Positions 9,112-18,285 of a stretch of 64,000 nucleotides of DNA are shown piece after piece. Below the pieces are notes generated by a model. That model made no database searches, had not been told where the DNA came from, and was given only the letters and a program-made list of their open reading frames with translations. The DNA comes from Streptomyces sp. 11x1. Lineage in GTDB: Bacteria; Actinomycetota; Actinomycetes; Streptomycetales; Streptomycetaceae. The DNA is taken from NCBI RefSeq assembly GCF_032598905.1, contig NZ_CP122458.1:3162001-3226000 (forward strand), read 5' to 3'. The position numbers were made by a program, and so were the translations under genes. The number at the start of each line of letters is the position of its first letter. Positions within the stretch are counted from its first letter, which is position 1.

Positions 9112-9993
9112 ACTGAGCTTTTCAGCGCTGCCGCTCCAAAGTGAGGACGACCGCAGCGATTGACGACGTTCGATTGGGACTGCACCGGGGCCTGCGGAAG
9201 ATCCGCCACGACTTCAGCCGCGCGACGCCGCGCTTGACCGGTGCCCGAGCTGTGGACAGCGCTCGGTTGACGGTTTGCTGGGTCGGCGTGCGGTTGCGGC
9301 CCGGCGGGCGTCTGAGGGGTGTCGTCACCCAGGGGCCGGCTCCCATGTAGGCGCGGTCGGCGAGGAGGGGAACGGCCCTGGCGTTCGCAGATCCGGATGA
9401 TCCGGTGGGCGCGGGCCGCAGTGAGATCGTGCGCGCGGCCGGGCAGCGTCGGGGAGATTCACAGCAACCGCCCGACGAGGTCGGTCACCACCTGCAACGT
9501 TTACCTCGTGTCGGCGGTGCTTGTGGGAGAAACTGTCCCGACTGTCGCCGACCCGGTCGCGCTCCGCGAGGGTGCCGTCAAGCAGGACGCAGTCCGGGTA
9601 GGCCTCGCGCAGAGCGCGCAGCAGGCCAGGTGCGCGCCCGGCGAGCAGGTCGACGACCGCTGTCGTGTAGGCGTGGGCGGTGCCGACGGAGATGCCGAAC
9701 CCGGCAGCGAACTGGGGCGAGAGTGTCGTGCCGACGCAGGTACACCAGGCCGACCAGGGCACGCTGGTGCGGTGGGAACTTGCAGCGGCGATCACCCTCG
9801 CGGGTGACGATGAGCATCGTGACCCACTCGACCAGGGCGTGAGGCAGGTCGGGTGCGGCAGAATACGGAACCAACGCGGCTCCTCTGCCTGTGGGCTGAG
9901 ACTTCGAACACCTCCCCCAACGGCACGGAAGCCTCGTGCGTTGGGGGCATCGATCCCGTCACCCGATCAGTGGCCACGCTGAAAGAGCTCACT
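9112..9993 (-). mobile_element. Decayed IS5-family insertion sequence
   Basis: Imperfect inverted ends are visible: ACTGAGCTTTTCAGCG at 9112-9127 and CGCTGAAAGAGCTCA at about 9977-9991. Between them is a broken transposase on the minus strand. The length of about 880 bp fits compact IS5-group elements. No clear target duplication is seen. Confidence 0.65.
9122..9874 (-). pseudogene. IS5-family transposase, multiply frameshifted
   Basis: Three successive pieces in different frames rebuild one DDE transposase. The N-terminal piece reads [20 protein letters not shown]. The middle reads [20 protein letters not shown] followed by [14 protein letters not shown], the first catalytic Asp region. The C-terminal piece reads [13 protein letters not shown] and ends RLKSWRIF and VLTLERQR. 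At least two frameshifts separate them, so the protein cannot be made in one piece. Confidence 0.75.
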
Positions 9994-10266
9994 GGTCGCT
10001 CTCGCCTTCGCGGTGGTCCGGCGAACAGGTCACAGCCAGTGCCGGCCTCTGGCCACCCGCCTGAGGTCAGAGCGGAAGATTAGAGATGCGACATTCGCAC
10101 GTCGTCCGAGACGTCCCCCAGGAGACGTAGCGCCAACGGCCCTCACGCAGGTACGCCGGACCGCAATAACCTGATGGAGCGTCAGGCCATCGCACGCCCA
10201 CCTTGCTCCTGGCCCGATCGGCATTTGCCACCGTGCAGGTGACACACCATCACGCACGGTCCGCGA
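9994..10266. other. No gene recognised
   Basis: About 270 bp between the IS5 remnant and the ArsR-like gene. Short frames exist on both strands, but none shows a recognisable motif, ribosome-binding site or repeat. Confidence 0.5.
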
Positions 10267-11094
10267 TCAGTCCGGTCGACCGAGAAGCGCCTCACCGAGA
10301 TGGGTCAGTCGATGCACAATCAGGTTGCTCCGGCGCTCCGCTGCGGCCAGTCCGGACCTGCGCAGAACACTCAGATGTTTGCTGACGGAGGGGTGAGAGA
10401 GGTCGAGACGGCTCGATATCTCTCCGATGGAGTTGGGCGATCGTAAGGATCCCAGGACATTCGCGCGCGTGTGGCCAAGAAGTTCGCCCAGAGCGCCAAC
10501 CCGATCCTCTTCATGCTGCTGCCAGAGCGCGGCCGCCGACTCTGCCGTCAGCATCACGTTGTAGACGAGGACGGGAGCGCCCTGCCTACCCCTCTCCGGG
10601 GCGAGGACCACAGGGGCAGGCGCGAACAGCGATGGCGCAATAACCAACCCTTCCCCGAGAAGCTCGGCCACCTCCCCTTCCTGCTGGTTATCCACTTCAA
10701 GGAAAGGAGCATGCCAGCTGATGGACGGATGCAGTTCATTTAGAATGCTGCCTACGCCACCGGAGAGGATGTCACGTCCGCGCGTCTCACGTTCCAGTTC
10801 CAGGTACTCCCGTATGCGCCCCCAGAAGGGCTCTACGGCCGCAGCGCCGAAGCGGCGCGGAGCGGTATGGGGTGGTGCAGCACTCGGCGAACGACGCGAG
10901 GATTGGCCGCTGACCACACCGTTTGCAGCCGCGCGCCGTAATCTTCTTCGCACCTTCATGCGCCACTCTGCGAACTCGTCCGGTTGTACATCCGTGTATC
11001 TGATCTCGGCGAAATGCGCTTCGAGATCCGGCCCAACAGAGCCGATGAAGCGGACGCGAGAAAGGTCCTCAACCGTGAGGCGCAGACGAAACAA
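10267..11094 (-). CDS. ArsR/winged-helix transcriptional regulator (C-terminal HTH)
   Basis: A 275-residue regulator with the DNA-binding winged helix at the C-terminus: LGELLGHTRANVLGSL, then IGEISSRLDLSHPSVSKHLSVLRRSGL (recognition helix) and a short wing. The long N-terminal part begins FRLRLTVEDLSRVRF, typical of the Streptomyces ArsR-like family with an N-terminal sensor-like region. The TTG at 11094 is preferred because AGGAGAG sits six bases upstream and family members begin at this point. A GTG at 11121 would add nine residues. It stands alone, read opposite to its neighbours; no metal-binding cysteine cluster is seen, so a metal ligand is not implied. Confidence 0.8.
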   Translation of the reverse strand: MFRLRLTVEDLSRVRFIGSVGPDLEAHFAEIRYTDVQPDEFAEWRMKVRRRLRRAAANGVVSGQSSRRSPSAAPPHTAPRRFGAAAVEPFWGRIREYLELERETRGRDILSGGVGSILNELHPSISWHAPFLEVDNQQEGEVAELLGEGLVIAPSLFAPAPVVLAPERGRQGAPVLVYNVMLTAESAAALWQQHEEDRVGALGELLGHTRANVLGSLRSPNSIGEISSRLDLSHPSVSKHLSVLRRSGLAAAERRSNLIVHRLTHLGEALLGRPD

Positions 11095-11121
11095 TGAATT
11101 CTCTCCTATGCTCGGCTTCAC

Positions 11122-11919
11122 TCGTTCATGGGTAATGCGGTGTCCTTGGCGGCGCCCGACCCAGATGCTCCGGACGGCGCGGAATTATTCGGGCGTCAGG
11201 CAGGATCTTCCGTGAAGCCTCAGCTGCAATGATCACTTGACAGAATCATGTGCTCGTGTCACCGAAGTGCGAAAGACCTGGCAGCCAGCCCATTGAGCAG
11301 CAGCAGGTAGGGAAACAGGATGCGGAGCACTGCTTGGCTCGGCGACTCGGGCGGCGCAGGAACTGGCCAGGTCGGCGCCGAGGCGCTAACAGACCCCCGC
11401 GAAGATGTACTCGTCGACCCAGGTCGGTATGCAGTCACGATTTGGCCGATGCCGAGCCCGAATCAAGGCGCATGTGGCCGACGACTCTGCTAGCGACTGC
11501 CCAGCACTCTGCCGGCTCCGGCTTCGCCCGGTCTCGCAATAACCCAGCCAAGGCCGCGGTCGGTACACCGCGTTGAGCATGGCCCATAGTCATCCTCTTG
11601 CCGTCACGTGTGTGCGTGGGGGGGGTGGCCGTTGTGAACGGCCGCTGCGGCGAGAACCGCATCCGGGGCGGCAAGTGAACGCCTCCGAATGAAGTGAACC
11701 ACCTACGGCTTCGCCGTCTGAGGCGCGGAGGCCCTCTCGCGAGCGCCACATCCATTGCACATCCGAAGCTCAGAACTTGGCGAAGCATCCAAAATATTGG
11801 CACTGGGCGGCAGTTGTGGTCAAGAATGGAAACAAGCTGTCCAACACATGGCGCAATCTAGCCGCTGTATCATCATGATGGCGCAACGGGTCGATCCGAT
11901 GCCAGGAGTGTGGTCATAC
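11122..11919. other. About 800 bp without a recognisable gene
   Basis: The stretch between the ArsR-like gene and the HTH operon holds only short frames without homology cues. A G-run lies near 11619-11625. Base composition is patchier and less GC-rich than the flanks, which is consistent with accumulated debris plus the promoter of the operon that follows. Confidence 0.5.
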
Positions 11920-12399
11920 ATGAATCCAGCGGATGACCAGGCACAGCAGCAGTCGCTGGCCGGACGTCTGAACTCACTGTTTGCGATGGCCCGATGGACC
12001 GACGCCCACGGTCGACAGCGGGAGTACTCCACTGCTGAGGTGGCGAAGGCCGTCACGGTCGATCCGTCACATCCTTCGACTTTGTCCCGTAGTTATCTGG
12101 CGATGCTCCGCAACGGTTCACACACCAACCCGACGTTGAGCGTCCTGGAGGGGCTCGCAAAGTTCTTCGACGACCACCGGCCACCGGGGACGCCGCACAT
12201 CACGGTGCAGTGGTTGGTCGCACAAGAAGACCCCGAGAGCGAGTTGTTGCGGCAACGACTCGCCGATCATCAGGTGCGTGCGATCGCTATGCGGGCGGGT
12301 TCGATGACACCCGCCATGCGCAAACAGCTACTGAAGATGATAGAGATCCTCGATCAGGACGGTGACTTCGAGTCCCGTACCGAGCAACGAGAAGAGTAA
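11920..12399 (+). CDS. XRE-type helix-turn-helix regulator
   Basis: A 159-residue DNA-binding protein of the XRE class. The helix-turn-helix spans roughly residues 10-75: SLAGRLNSLFAMARW, then YSTAEVAKAV, LSRSYLAMLRNGSHTNPTLSVLEGLAKFF. This layout, with an insertion between the helices and the SYLAMLRNG turn, is like EspR-type actinobacterial regulators. The ATG at 11920 is chosen because the conserved domain follows it and AGGAG lies upstream; in-frame starts further up have weaker support. It is the first gene of a four-gene operon, three bases before an ImmA-type peptidase gene, a pairing typical of regulator/protease switches in which the peptidase inactivates the regulator. Confidence 0.8.
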   Translation: MNPADDQAQQQSLAGRLNSLFAMARWTDAHGRQREYSTAEVAKAVTVDPSHPSTLSRSYLAMLRNGSHTNPTLSVLEGLAKFFDDHRPPGTPHITVQWLVAQEDPESELLRQRLADHQVRAIAMRAGSMTPAMRKQLLKMIEILDQDGDFESRTEQREE

Positions 12400-12401
12400 A
12401 C

Positions 12402-12923
12402 GTGGCCGCGCACGAACGCGACATTCGACGCTACTGCAAACGAATCCTTCGAGAGCTTGACATTCAACCTCCGTTACGAGTGGACGAGTTATGTCTCAGG
12501 CTCGGTGAGCACCTGCGCAAGCCCATACGGCTGGTTCCCTGGGCGCTTCCGGTCCCTGGGCCGTTCGGACTCTGGATGTCCCGGCCGAACGAGGATGTGA
12601 TTTTCTATCAAGAGGAGACAACCCGTGTACACCAGGATCACATAATCCTGCACGAGGTGGGTCATATCCTCGCCGATCACGAGGACGACGGTGACATGCC
12701 TGAGGACCTCCCCGATCTCGGTCCGGACTTCCCACACGACCTGACCACACGAGGCTTCCGCCGTACCTGCTATACCGAGGACTACGAGCGCGAGGCCGAA
12801 CTGGTGGCGACCACTATCCAGGAATGGGCGGTCGTCATCGACTACGTCACTCCCCGCACTCCCGAAGACCCGGCTCTCATTCCGCTGCGGTCCGCACTGA
12901 ACCCCCGCTGGGGGTGGATGTGA
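12402..12923 (+). CDS. ImmA/IrrE-type metallopeptidase-like protein
   Basis: A 173-residue protein with the gluzincin-like motif HEVGH at about residues 84-88, followed by a downstream EREAE segment that could supply the third zinc ligand. This is the ImmA/IrrE (COG2856-like) arrangement. Known members cleave a partner HTH repressor or act as toxin-like proteins. The GTG start is preceded by GAGAAGAG and lies two bases after the regulator stop. The gene ends inside the start of the next gene. Cleavage of the upstream XRE protein is inference. Confidence 0.82.
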   Translation: MAAHERDIRRYCKRILRELDIQPPLRVDELCLRLGEHLRKPIRLVPWALPVPGPFGLWMSRPNEDVIFYQEETTRVHQDHIILHEVGHILADHEDDGDMPEDLPDLGPDFPHDLTTRGFRRTCYTEDYEREAELVATTIQEWAVVIDYVTPRTPEDPALIPLRSALNPRWGWM

Positions 12924-14062
12924 TGTTCCAGGTACCTCTGATCACATTGCTGAGCATCGGCGTGCTCTGGAAGGGTTTCGACCTCGCACGCGCCCCGCAC
13001 GACAGGGTACTTCGCTTCCTTGTCGCAGCTTTGCTCATGCTGCTGGGCGGGGAGGTGCTCAGCCTTCCTGAAGTAAACGGCGCCATAGACTCGGTCACCA
13101 CTGCCGGTGTCGGCAAGGTGGCGTTCAACGCGATCTACGCATCCGGCCTGTGTGCCCTTATCCTCTTTTTCGGCATCTCTCTGCGAGGCAAGGATGCCTC
13201 GTATCTTCGGCGTCTCAGGATCAACATCGGGCTCCTCGGTGGGGTGCTGATCGCTCTGACGATCTCCATGATCACCACGCCTCAGGCCATACGCGATCAC
13301 TCGTTGAGTAGCCCACACTTGGCCGAGCCCAGCATCGCCTCGTTCTACATCATCGGCAACGTCTACTTCGTCTACGGGTATCTGACCTCCGCGCTCTGGG
13401 CCCTGCACTACGGGCAGGCAGCGTCCCGATACCTCGCAATCGGCCTATTGAGCATGGCCCTGGGGCTTTTCGGGCTGACGATCAGCGCCGTCAACCGAAC
13501 AATCCTGGTGTTTCTACGCATCAATGAACCTGGGTCGCACGAGTCGTTCAATACAGTGAACTGGTCCATCTCCAACTGGGCCATGGGAGCCACTCTCATC
13601 GGAATCTGCTATTCGGCCTTTGTGCAACTGGTCACTCGCCTGCGTTCGATTGCGCACCATCGCCGTATGCACCAGGACCTCACTCCTCTATGGACGGTCC
13701 TCACCAGCGCCTACCCAGAACTCGTCCTGAACCAGGCACCGACCGATTCCAAGTGGCACCGTTTTCGCCGACGTCCCACCCACGAGCAACGGTTCTATCG
13801 TCGGCTCATCGAATGCCGCGACGGACTGGTTCGCCTGAGCCCCTACTTGACACGTGTCGCTCCAGACGCCGACCTAGCCAGTACCCCGTCCGACCGTCTC
13901 GCTCGTCACATCACCGAGGCGCTGGCCCTGAAGCCGCCGATCGAGTCCCCATACACCGAGTTGTCCGCCGCTCGTGTCGCATCCCCGACCAGCAACGACT
14001 TGGGCGCCGATGCCCGTGAACTCATCTCTATATCCCACGCCTTACGCGAGAGGAAGTCGTGA
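12923..14062 (+). CDS. Seven-helix membrane protein (MAB_1171c-like)
   Basis: A 379-residue protein. The first about 245 residues form seven hydrophobic segments, for example LITLLSIGVLWKGF, FLVAALLMLLGG, NAIYASGLCALILFFGI, IGLLGGVLIALTISMI, FYIIGNVYFVYGYL, YLAIGLLSMALGLFGL and WAMGATLIGICYSAFV. The remaining about 135 residues are charged and cytoplasmic, with FRRRPTHEQRFYRRLIECRDGL. This matches the actinobacterial MAB_1171c family, annotated as putative transporter without known substrate. The ATG at 12923 overlaps the peptidase stop; the GTG at 12920 is an in-frame alternative. Its constant linkage to HTH and ImmA genes suggests a sensor or effector role rather than simple transport. Confidence 0.78.
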   Translation: MFQVPLITLLSIGVLWKGFDLARAPHDRVLRFLVAALLMLLGGEVLSLPEVNGAIDSVTTAGVGKVAFNAIYASGLCALILFFGISLRGKDASYLRRLRINIGLLGGVLIALTISMITTPQAIRDHSLSSPHLAEPSIASFYIIGNVYFVYGYLTSALWALHYGQAASRYLAIGLLSMALGLFGLTISAVNRTILVFLRINEPGSHESFNTVNWSISNWAMGATLIGICYSAFVQLVTRLRSIAHHRRMHQDLTPLWTVLTSAYPELVLNQAPTDSKWHRFRRRPTHEQRFYRRLIECRDGLVRLSPYLTRVAPDADLASTPSDRLARHITEALALKPPIESPYTELSAARVASPTSNDLGADARELISISHALRERKS

Positions 14063-15243
14063 ACGAGGTACTGATCACTGCGGATCTTGTCATCGCCGGA
14101 CCCGCGAACCAGCTGACCGTCGACGGCGCCGTGCTCATCGAGTCCGGTGTCGTAGCCGCCGTCGGCACCGCCGCCGAACTGGAAGCGTCAGTGGACACAC
14201 AAGTGCCTCGGTTGCGGTGTCCGGGAGCGACTGTGCTGCCCGGAATGATGGATTGCCACGTGCATCTGGCCTTCGACGCGGGCTCAGACCCGGTCAGCGC
14301 TGTGACGAACGCCGACCCGGGCGAACTCTCCACCGCCATGGCGAAGCGCGCTCAACAGCTGCTGGCTGCAGGGGTGACAACTGTTCGGGATCTCGGTGAC
14401 CGAGACGGGCTCACCGTGGCGTTGCGTTCCTCCATCGACTCCGGGGCCACGCTCGGGCCCCGTATCGTCGCAGCGACCGCGCCCTTGACCTCGCACGGTG
14501 GTCATTGCGGCTTTCTGGGCGGCGAGGTGACCACGGACGACGATATCCGGGCCCAGATCGCGCACAACGCAGCAATCGGTGCCGACGTGATCAAGGTGAT
14601 GGCCTCCGGTGGCGCACTAACCCCGAACGGTCCGCGTATGTGGGAGGCGCAGTTCACTCCTCGCCAACTGCGCCTGATCGTCGATGAAGCAGCACTGCAT
14701 GGCTTGGGAGTGGCCGCTCACGCTCACGGCACCGAGACCATCGGTCATTGCGTGGCTGCCGGCGTCCGCACCATTGAACACTGTTCTTGGCGCACCGCAG
14801 AGGGCATCGTTTACGACCCTACGATCACCCAGCAAATCGTCGACAACAACGTCTCCGTCTGCCGTTGTGTCTCAGGGGACTGGCAGTTATTCCTCGAACA
14901 GATGGGGCCCGAACGCGCCAAAGCGATGGCCGCACTCATTCAGGAGATGCGCGGGGCAGGCGTCCAGTTCATCGCTGGCACAGACGCCGGTGTTCCGGGA
15001 GCGCGATTCGGCGACTACGTCGGCATGCTCGAGTTCTTCTCCTCTCTCGGCTTTGAGCACACCGAGATTCTCGACATGGCCACCGTCAACGCCGCCCGTG
15101 CACTCGGGCTGGACGATGTCGGCGTACTGGTGCCCGGAATGCGAGCCGACCTCGTCGTCGTCGACGGCAACCCTTTGACCGAGTTGGGCGTCCTCCGCCA
15201 AATACGGCATGTATTCACTGCTGGGCGTTTGGTGACCAGATAA
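14059..15243 (+). CDS. Amidohydrolase (imidazolonepropionase-like)
   Basis: A 394-residue metal-dependent hydrolase. The HxH motif is DCHVHL (about residue 65). The bridging lysine is in VIKVMASGG, later metal histidines are in AHAHG and EHCSW, and the catalytic aspartate is in GTDAGV. The small beta-sandwich at both ends (GAVLIESGVVAAVG and DLVVVDGNPL) is complete. Family members hydrolyse cyclic amides, prolidase-type dipeptides or related amidic bonds. The GTG at 14059 overlaps the membrane-protein stop as GTGA, so it belongs to the same operon. An IS630 element was inserted 57 bases after the stop, leaving the gene whole. Confidence 0.88.
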   Translation: MNEVLITADLVIAGPANQLTVDGAVLIESGVVAAVGTAAELEASVDTQVPRLRCPGATVLPGMMDCHVHLAFDAGSDPVSAVTNADPGELSTAMAKRAQQLLAAGVTTVRDLGDRDGLTVALRSSIDSGATLGPRIVAATAPLTSHGGHCGFLGGEVTTDDDIRAQIAHNAAIGADVIKVMASGGALTPNGPRMWEAQFTPRQLRLIVDEAALHGLGVAAHAHGTETIGHCVAAGVRTIEHCSWRTAEGIVYDPTITQQIVDNNVSVCRCVSGDWQLFLEQMGPERAKAMAALIQEMRGAGVQFIAGTDAGVPGARFGDYVGMLEFFSSLGFEHTEILDMATVNAARALGLDDVGVLVPGMRADLVVVDGNPLTELGVLRQIRHVFTAGRLVTR

Positions 15244-15300
15244 TGAATAGATATGAAGGTGTCTGTCTCCGAGCGGTGCTCAGACCCCTACTGAATTGTA

Positions 15301-16428
15301 ATGCGTGATGTCGTGGGATGCTGACAGGTCGTGATCGTCGCGGTACACCACGGTTATGAGGTACGCGCAGGGTGGTGGGCTGACTGCCGAGCGGAGGGCA
15401 TTTCGCGAGCATGTCCGTCTGGTGGCGGGTGAGATGTTCGCGGCCGGTAGCGACAACGCCGAGGTGGCGAAGGTGCTGCGGGTCCATGTGCGCTCGGTGC
15501 AGCGCTGGCGGCGCGAGTGGGCCGAGCGGGGTGAGGCGGGACTGGTGTCGAAGGGGCTGGCGTCCCTGCCCAGGCTCAGCAACGAGTTGTTCGTGAAGCT
15601 GGAGGCGGCGCTGGCGTTGGGGGCGGTGGCGCACGGCTGGCCTGACGAGCGCTGGACGCTCGCGCGGATCCGGACGCTGATCGGGCGGATGTTCCACAAG
15701 AGCTACACCGGGCCCGGGGTGTGCCTGTTGCTGCACCGGCACGGCTGGTCGCCCCAGGTTCCCGCCCGCAGGGCGGTGCAGCGTGACGACACGGCGGTCG
15801 CGACGTGGGTGAAGGAGACGTGGCCGGCCGTGGAACCACCGCGGCGGCGCTCGGCGCCTGGACCGTCTTCGCCGACGAGGCCGGGTTCTCGCTGACGCCG
15901 CACACGGCCCGCACCTGGTCCCGCCAAGGCGTCACCCCAGTGATCCGGGTCAACGGCGGCAGCAGACGCCACCTGTCGGTGGCCGCTCTGTGCTGCTACA
16001 AGCCCGGCGAGCGGCCGCGGCTGGTCTTCCGGCACACCGGTGACCGGTGGGCCGACGGCCGCAAGGGCTTCTCCTGGAAGGACTTACGGGACCTGCTCGC
16101 AGCCGCCCACTCTCAGCTCGGCGGACCGATCGTGCTGGTCTGGGACAACGTCGGCCTGCACCTCAGTCACGCGATGCGCGCCTGGATCACGGCCCGGGAC
16201 TGGCTCACGGTGTTCCAGTTGCCGGCCTATGCACCGGACCTCAACCCCGTGGAGGGGATCTGGTCCAGCCTGCGGCGCACCAGCCTGGCCAACATCGCCT
16301 TCGCCGACTACACGCACCTGGTCAACGCAGTCCGCCGGGGCCTACGTCAGATCCAGTACCGGCCCACCATCATCACCGGCTGCCTCATCGGCACTGGCCT
16401 CGCCACGAGCCCCGGCGACATCACGCAT
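15301..16428 (+). mobile_element. IS630-family insertion sequence with TA target duplication
   Basis: The inverted repeat TAATGCGTGATGTCG at 15299-15313 is matched by its complement at 16416-16430. The outer TA of both copies fits the TA duplication made by IS630/Tc1-type elements, placing the element at 15301-16428 (1128 bp), the normal size for the family. The transposase fills it. Confidence 0.88.
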
Positions 16429-16431
16429 TAA
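15356..16431 (+). pseudogene. IS630 transposase in two frames (frameshift near 15800-15850)
   Basis: The first frame supplies the N-terminal HTH region (AEVAKVLRVHVRSVQRWRREW, then WTLARIRTLIGR). The second supplies the DDE core: VFADEAGFSL, VLVWDNVGLHLS and YAPDLNPVEGIWS. Moving from the first to the second needs a -1 shift around the sequence encoding KETWPAVE. Either this is a programmed shift, known in some IS families, or an inactivating mutation. Because the ends and target duplication are intact, a working element with programmed frameshifting is possible. Confidence 0.8.
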
Positions 16432-16497
16432 TCCTCAGTTGTACTCCAGCAGTACTTCGTTGCTTGACCTGGGGAAACGTCGAGCGGTGGGATTGTA

Positions 16498-16535
16498 GCG
16501 GGCAGGATGCCGTCACGGACGGCTTCTGCCCGCAC
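16498..16535. terminator. Strong inverted repeat, possible terminator
   Basis: GCGGGCAG plus GCCGTC pair with GACGGC plus CTGCCCGC around a three-base loop, with a small internal bulge. It sits between the IS630 element and a truncated IS701-like fragment. It could be a terminator or part of the older element's leader. Confidence 0.45.
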
Positions 16536-16594
16536 ACCCCTCGAAGGAGTGCCCACGACGGCAAGGTCGCCCCAGGCCTGGGAAGCCTCCGGTC

Positions 16595-16790
16595 GTGATC
16601 ACCGAACGGGCAGCCGAGAGCTGGGACCGCGACCTGGACCACCTCTTCACCACCATCGGCCACCACTTCGGCCGTATCGAACCACGCCGCCGCATGCAGG
16701 ACTACGTACGCGCCTTACTCGCCCCGGTGGCCCGAAAAAGCAGCTGGCAACTTGCCGAACACGCCAGCCACGCCACCCCGACGGACTGCA
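16595..16790 (+). pseudogene. N-terminal fragment of an IS701-like transposase
   Basis: About 63 residues read MITERAAESWDRDLDHLF, then RIEPRRRMQDYVRALLAPVARKSSWQLAEHA, the conserved N-terminus of actinomycete IS701-type DDE transposases. A single-base slip near 16785 and a break at a CTGCAG sequence end the similarity. The remainder of the element is absent. Confidence 0.7.
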
Positions 16791-17156
16791 GGTGCGCTGG
16801 CGGTCGGGTACGCCGCGGTCATCAACGGCGACCGGGAGGCATCGGACAGCCTGGGGTACGACGTCGAGGTCGCCTGGCGTGACACCACATTGCTGTACAA
16901 GATGAAGGCGCTGAGCGAACCCGTCGGCGAGCGCGTGGAGTTCGAGCTCGGGCCGTCCGAGGTGGACGCCGCGCACACCCACGCGTGTGGCGGTCGGTAC
17001 CGGATCCTGCTGATCATCGCCGCCCTGGCCCCGGAGCGCCGTCAGGTGTTCGAGCTACCCAACCCGTTCTCTGCGGCCGGTCGCGAGCGGTTCCGGATCG
17101 TGGGCAAGGGGCTGCGCTATCAGTGCTCGCCGCTGCGGAACAGTCGACGGCCGTGA
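16791..17156 (+). pseudogene. C-terminal fragment of a DUF3883-like protein
   Basis: From the breakpoint on, an open frame encodes SLGYDVEVAWRDTTLLYKMKA, then VEFELGPSEVDAAHTH, GGRYRILLIIAAL and ELPNPFSAAGRERFRIVGKGLRY. This resembles a DUF3883-type nuclease-fold domain found at the C-terminus of large sacsin-like or defence-associated proteins. The N-terminal portion is missing because it was replaced by the IS701-like fragment. It has no start of its own beyond the fused debris. Confidence 0.5.
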
Positions 17157-17169
17157 GCTGAAGCGCACG

Positions 17170-17395
17170 ATGTCCCGCGTGCCGGGGAGCGGCCGGTCCC
17201 GCCGCGGGCTGACCTCCGAGATTCACCTGGCCGCCGACCGGTGCTGTCGGCCGATGGCGATCGTCCTGACCGCCGGGCAGGCCGCCGCCAGCCCTCAGCT
17301 CATCCCGGTGCTGAACAACGTGCGGGTCCGTCTGCCGGTCGGCCGTCCCGCACCCGGCCCACCGCCGTGGCGGGCGACACCGGCGCTCTGCTCCG
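17170..17395 (+). pseudogene. IS5-type transposase fragment
   Basis: The segment GRSRRGLTSEIHLAADRCCRP, then IVLTAGQAAASPQLIPVLNNVRV and VGRPAPGPP, is the middle of an IS5-group transposase. The reading frame is lost at about 17350-17395, and both ends of the element are missing. Confidence 0.65.
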
Positions 17396-17399
17396 GAGG

Positions 17400-17790
17400 G
17401 CTACCGGTGTCACGTCGGGGCGCAGTGGATGGAGACGCCCATCGCGCTGTGCGGCGCCTGGCTGGCCAGGAACGCGGGGGACAGCGTTCACCCGTCCACC
17501 GCTCCTGGCAAGAGCGACGACGAGGAGCTGGCGGACGCGGTCCTCGCCGAGATCCCAGGGCCCGGTTCGTGCCAGAGGCGGTCAGGCGCGACCTGGCCGA
17601 GTGCGCCCGGCACTGCACCCCTGACCTCGCCTTCCGGCTGTTGCTTCGGGCGATGGCGCAAGCCGGCACCGGACGCGACACAGCACTCACGCCGGAGCAC
17701 TGGGGTCGGCCCTGCACTACAGCGAGTTCCTCGTGTCCGAGGTACGCCATCTGGTTCGGCCCCGCCGACGCTTGAAAGCCGACCGAGCCA
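17400..17790 (+). pseudogene. Unidentified frameshifted gene fragment
   Basis: Overlapping frames give a continuous protein-like run: VRRDLAECARHCTPDLAFRLLLRAMAQAGTGRDTALTPEHW, continued after a one-base shift by SALHYSEFLVSEVRHLVRP. The composition is that of a real Streptomyces protein, but I do not recognise the family. No start codon or upstream region belongs to it. Confidence 0.35.
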
Positions 17791-18133
17791 GGGCGTGGAC
17801 GATGCGGAACTCGGTCATCCACCTCTCGCGAGGGGCCCGTCATCTGCTTCCGGTGGATCTCGACGTTTCGACGACGATTGGGACGGCCGATAGTGAAGCA
17901 GCGCGTCCTCGCCCATACCCCGGGAAACCTGGCCGGCCGTGCGATTGTCTGGATGGCACAACTCTCATGCGGCAACCGCGAGGCTGACCGGGGAGCCATC
18001 CGCACGACGTCTGCACGCCTGGCCACCAAATGGCCACCAGCTCGAACTGGACGGGGCCGGGGAGATCGACAGCCATGAACAAATGCCGAGGTCACAGCCC
18101 TGCGATACGCAACCGCCACTGGCCGTCAACTCC

Positions 18134-18285
18134 AGACCTACGCATTGCGATGCACAGACCGCCCGTGCCCGATTAGCCCGAATTCCAAGGTCAACTAAAA
18201 CAAGAAACCCCAGGTCAGAGGCCCGACCCGGGGTTCACCCTGGAGCCGCCTTCGGGATTCGAACCCGAGACCTACGCATTACGAG
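18134..18285 (-). repeat. Left copy of a 152-bp direct repeat carrying a tRNA-Thr(CGT) 3' half (attachment site)
   Basis: Read on the minus strand, 18285-18241 is the anticodon loop CTCGTAA, the TGCGT stem strand, variable loop, full T-arm, acceptor strand AGGCGGC and TCCA of a threonine tRNA. The 5' half is absent. These 45 bases are identical at 39381-39425. The flanking 107 bases (18134-18240) are also repeated there, giving 16 mismatches over 152 bases by eye. It contains an imperfect terminator-like hairpin at 18206-18235 and a second copy of the anticodon-stem sequence AGACCTACGCATT at 18134-18146. This is the structure left by tyrosine-recombinase integration at a tRNA 3' end. Confidence 0.85.

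Noticed and set aside
18241..18285. A functional tRNA-Thr gene
   Set aside because: Only the anticodon loop to the 3' end is present here and at 39381-39425; the D-arm and 5' acceptor strand are missing.
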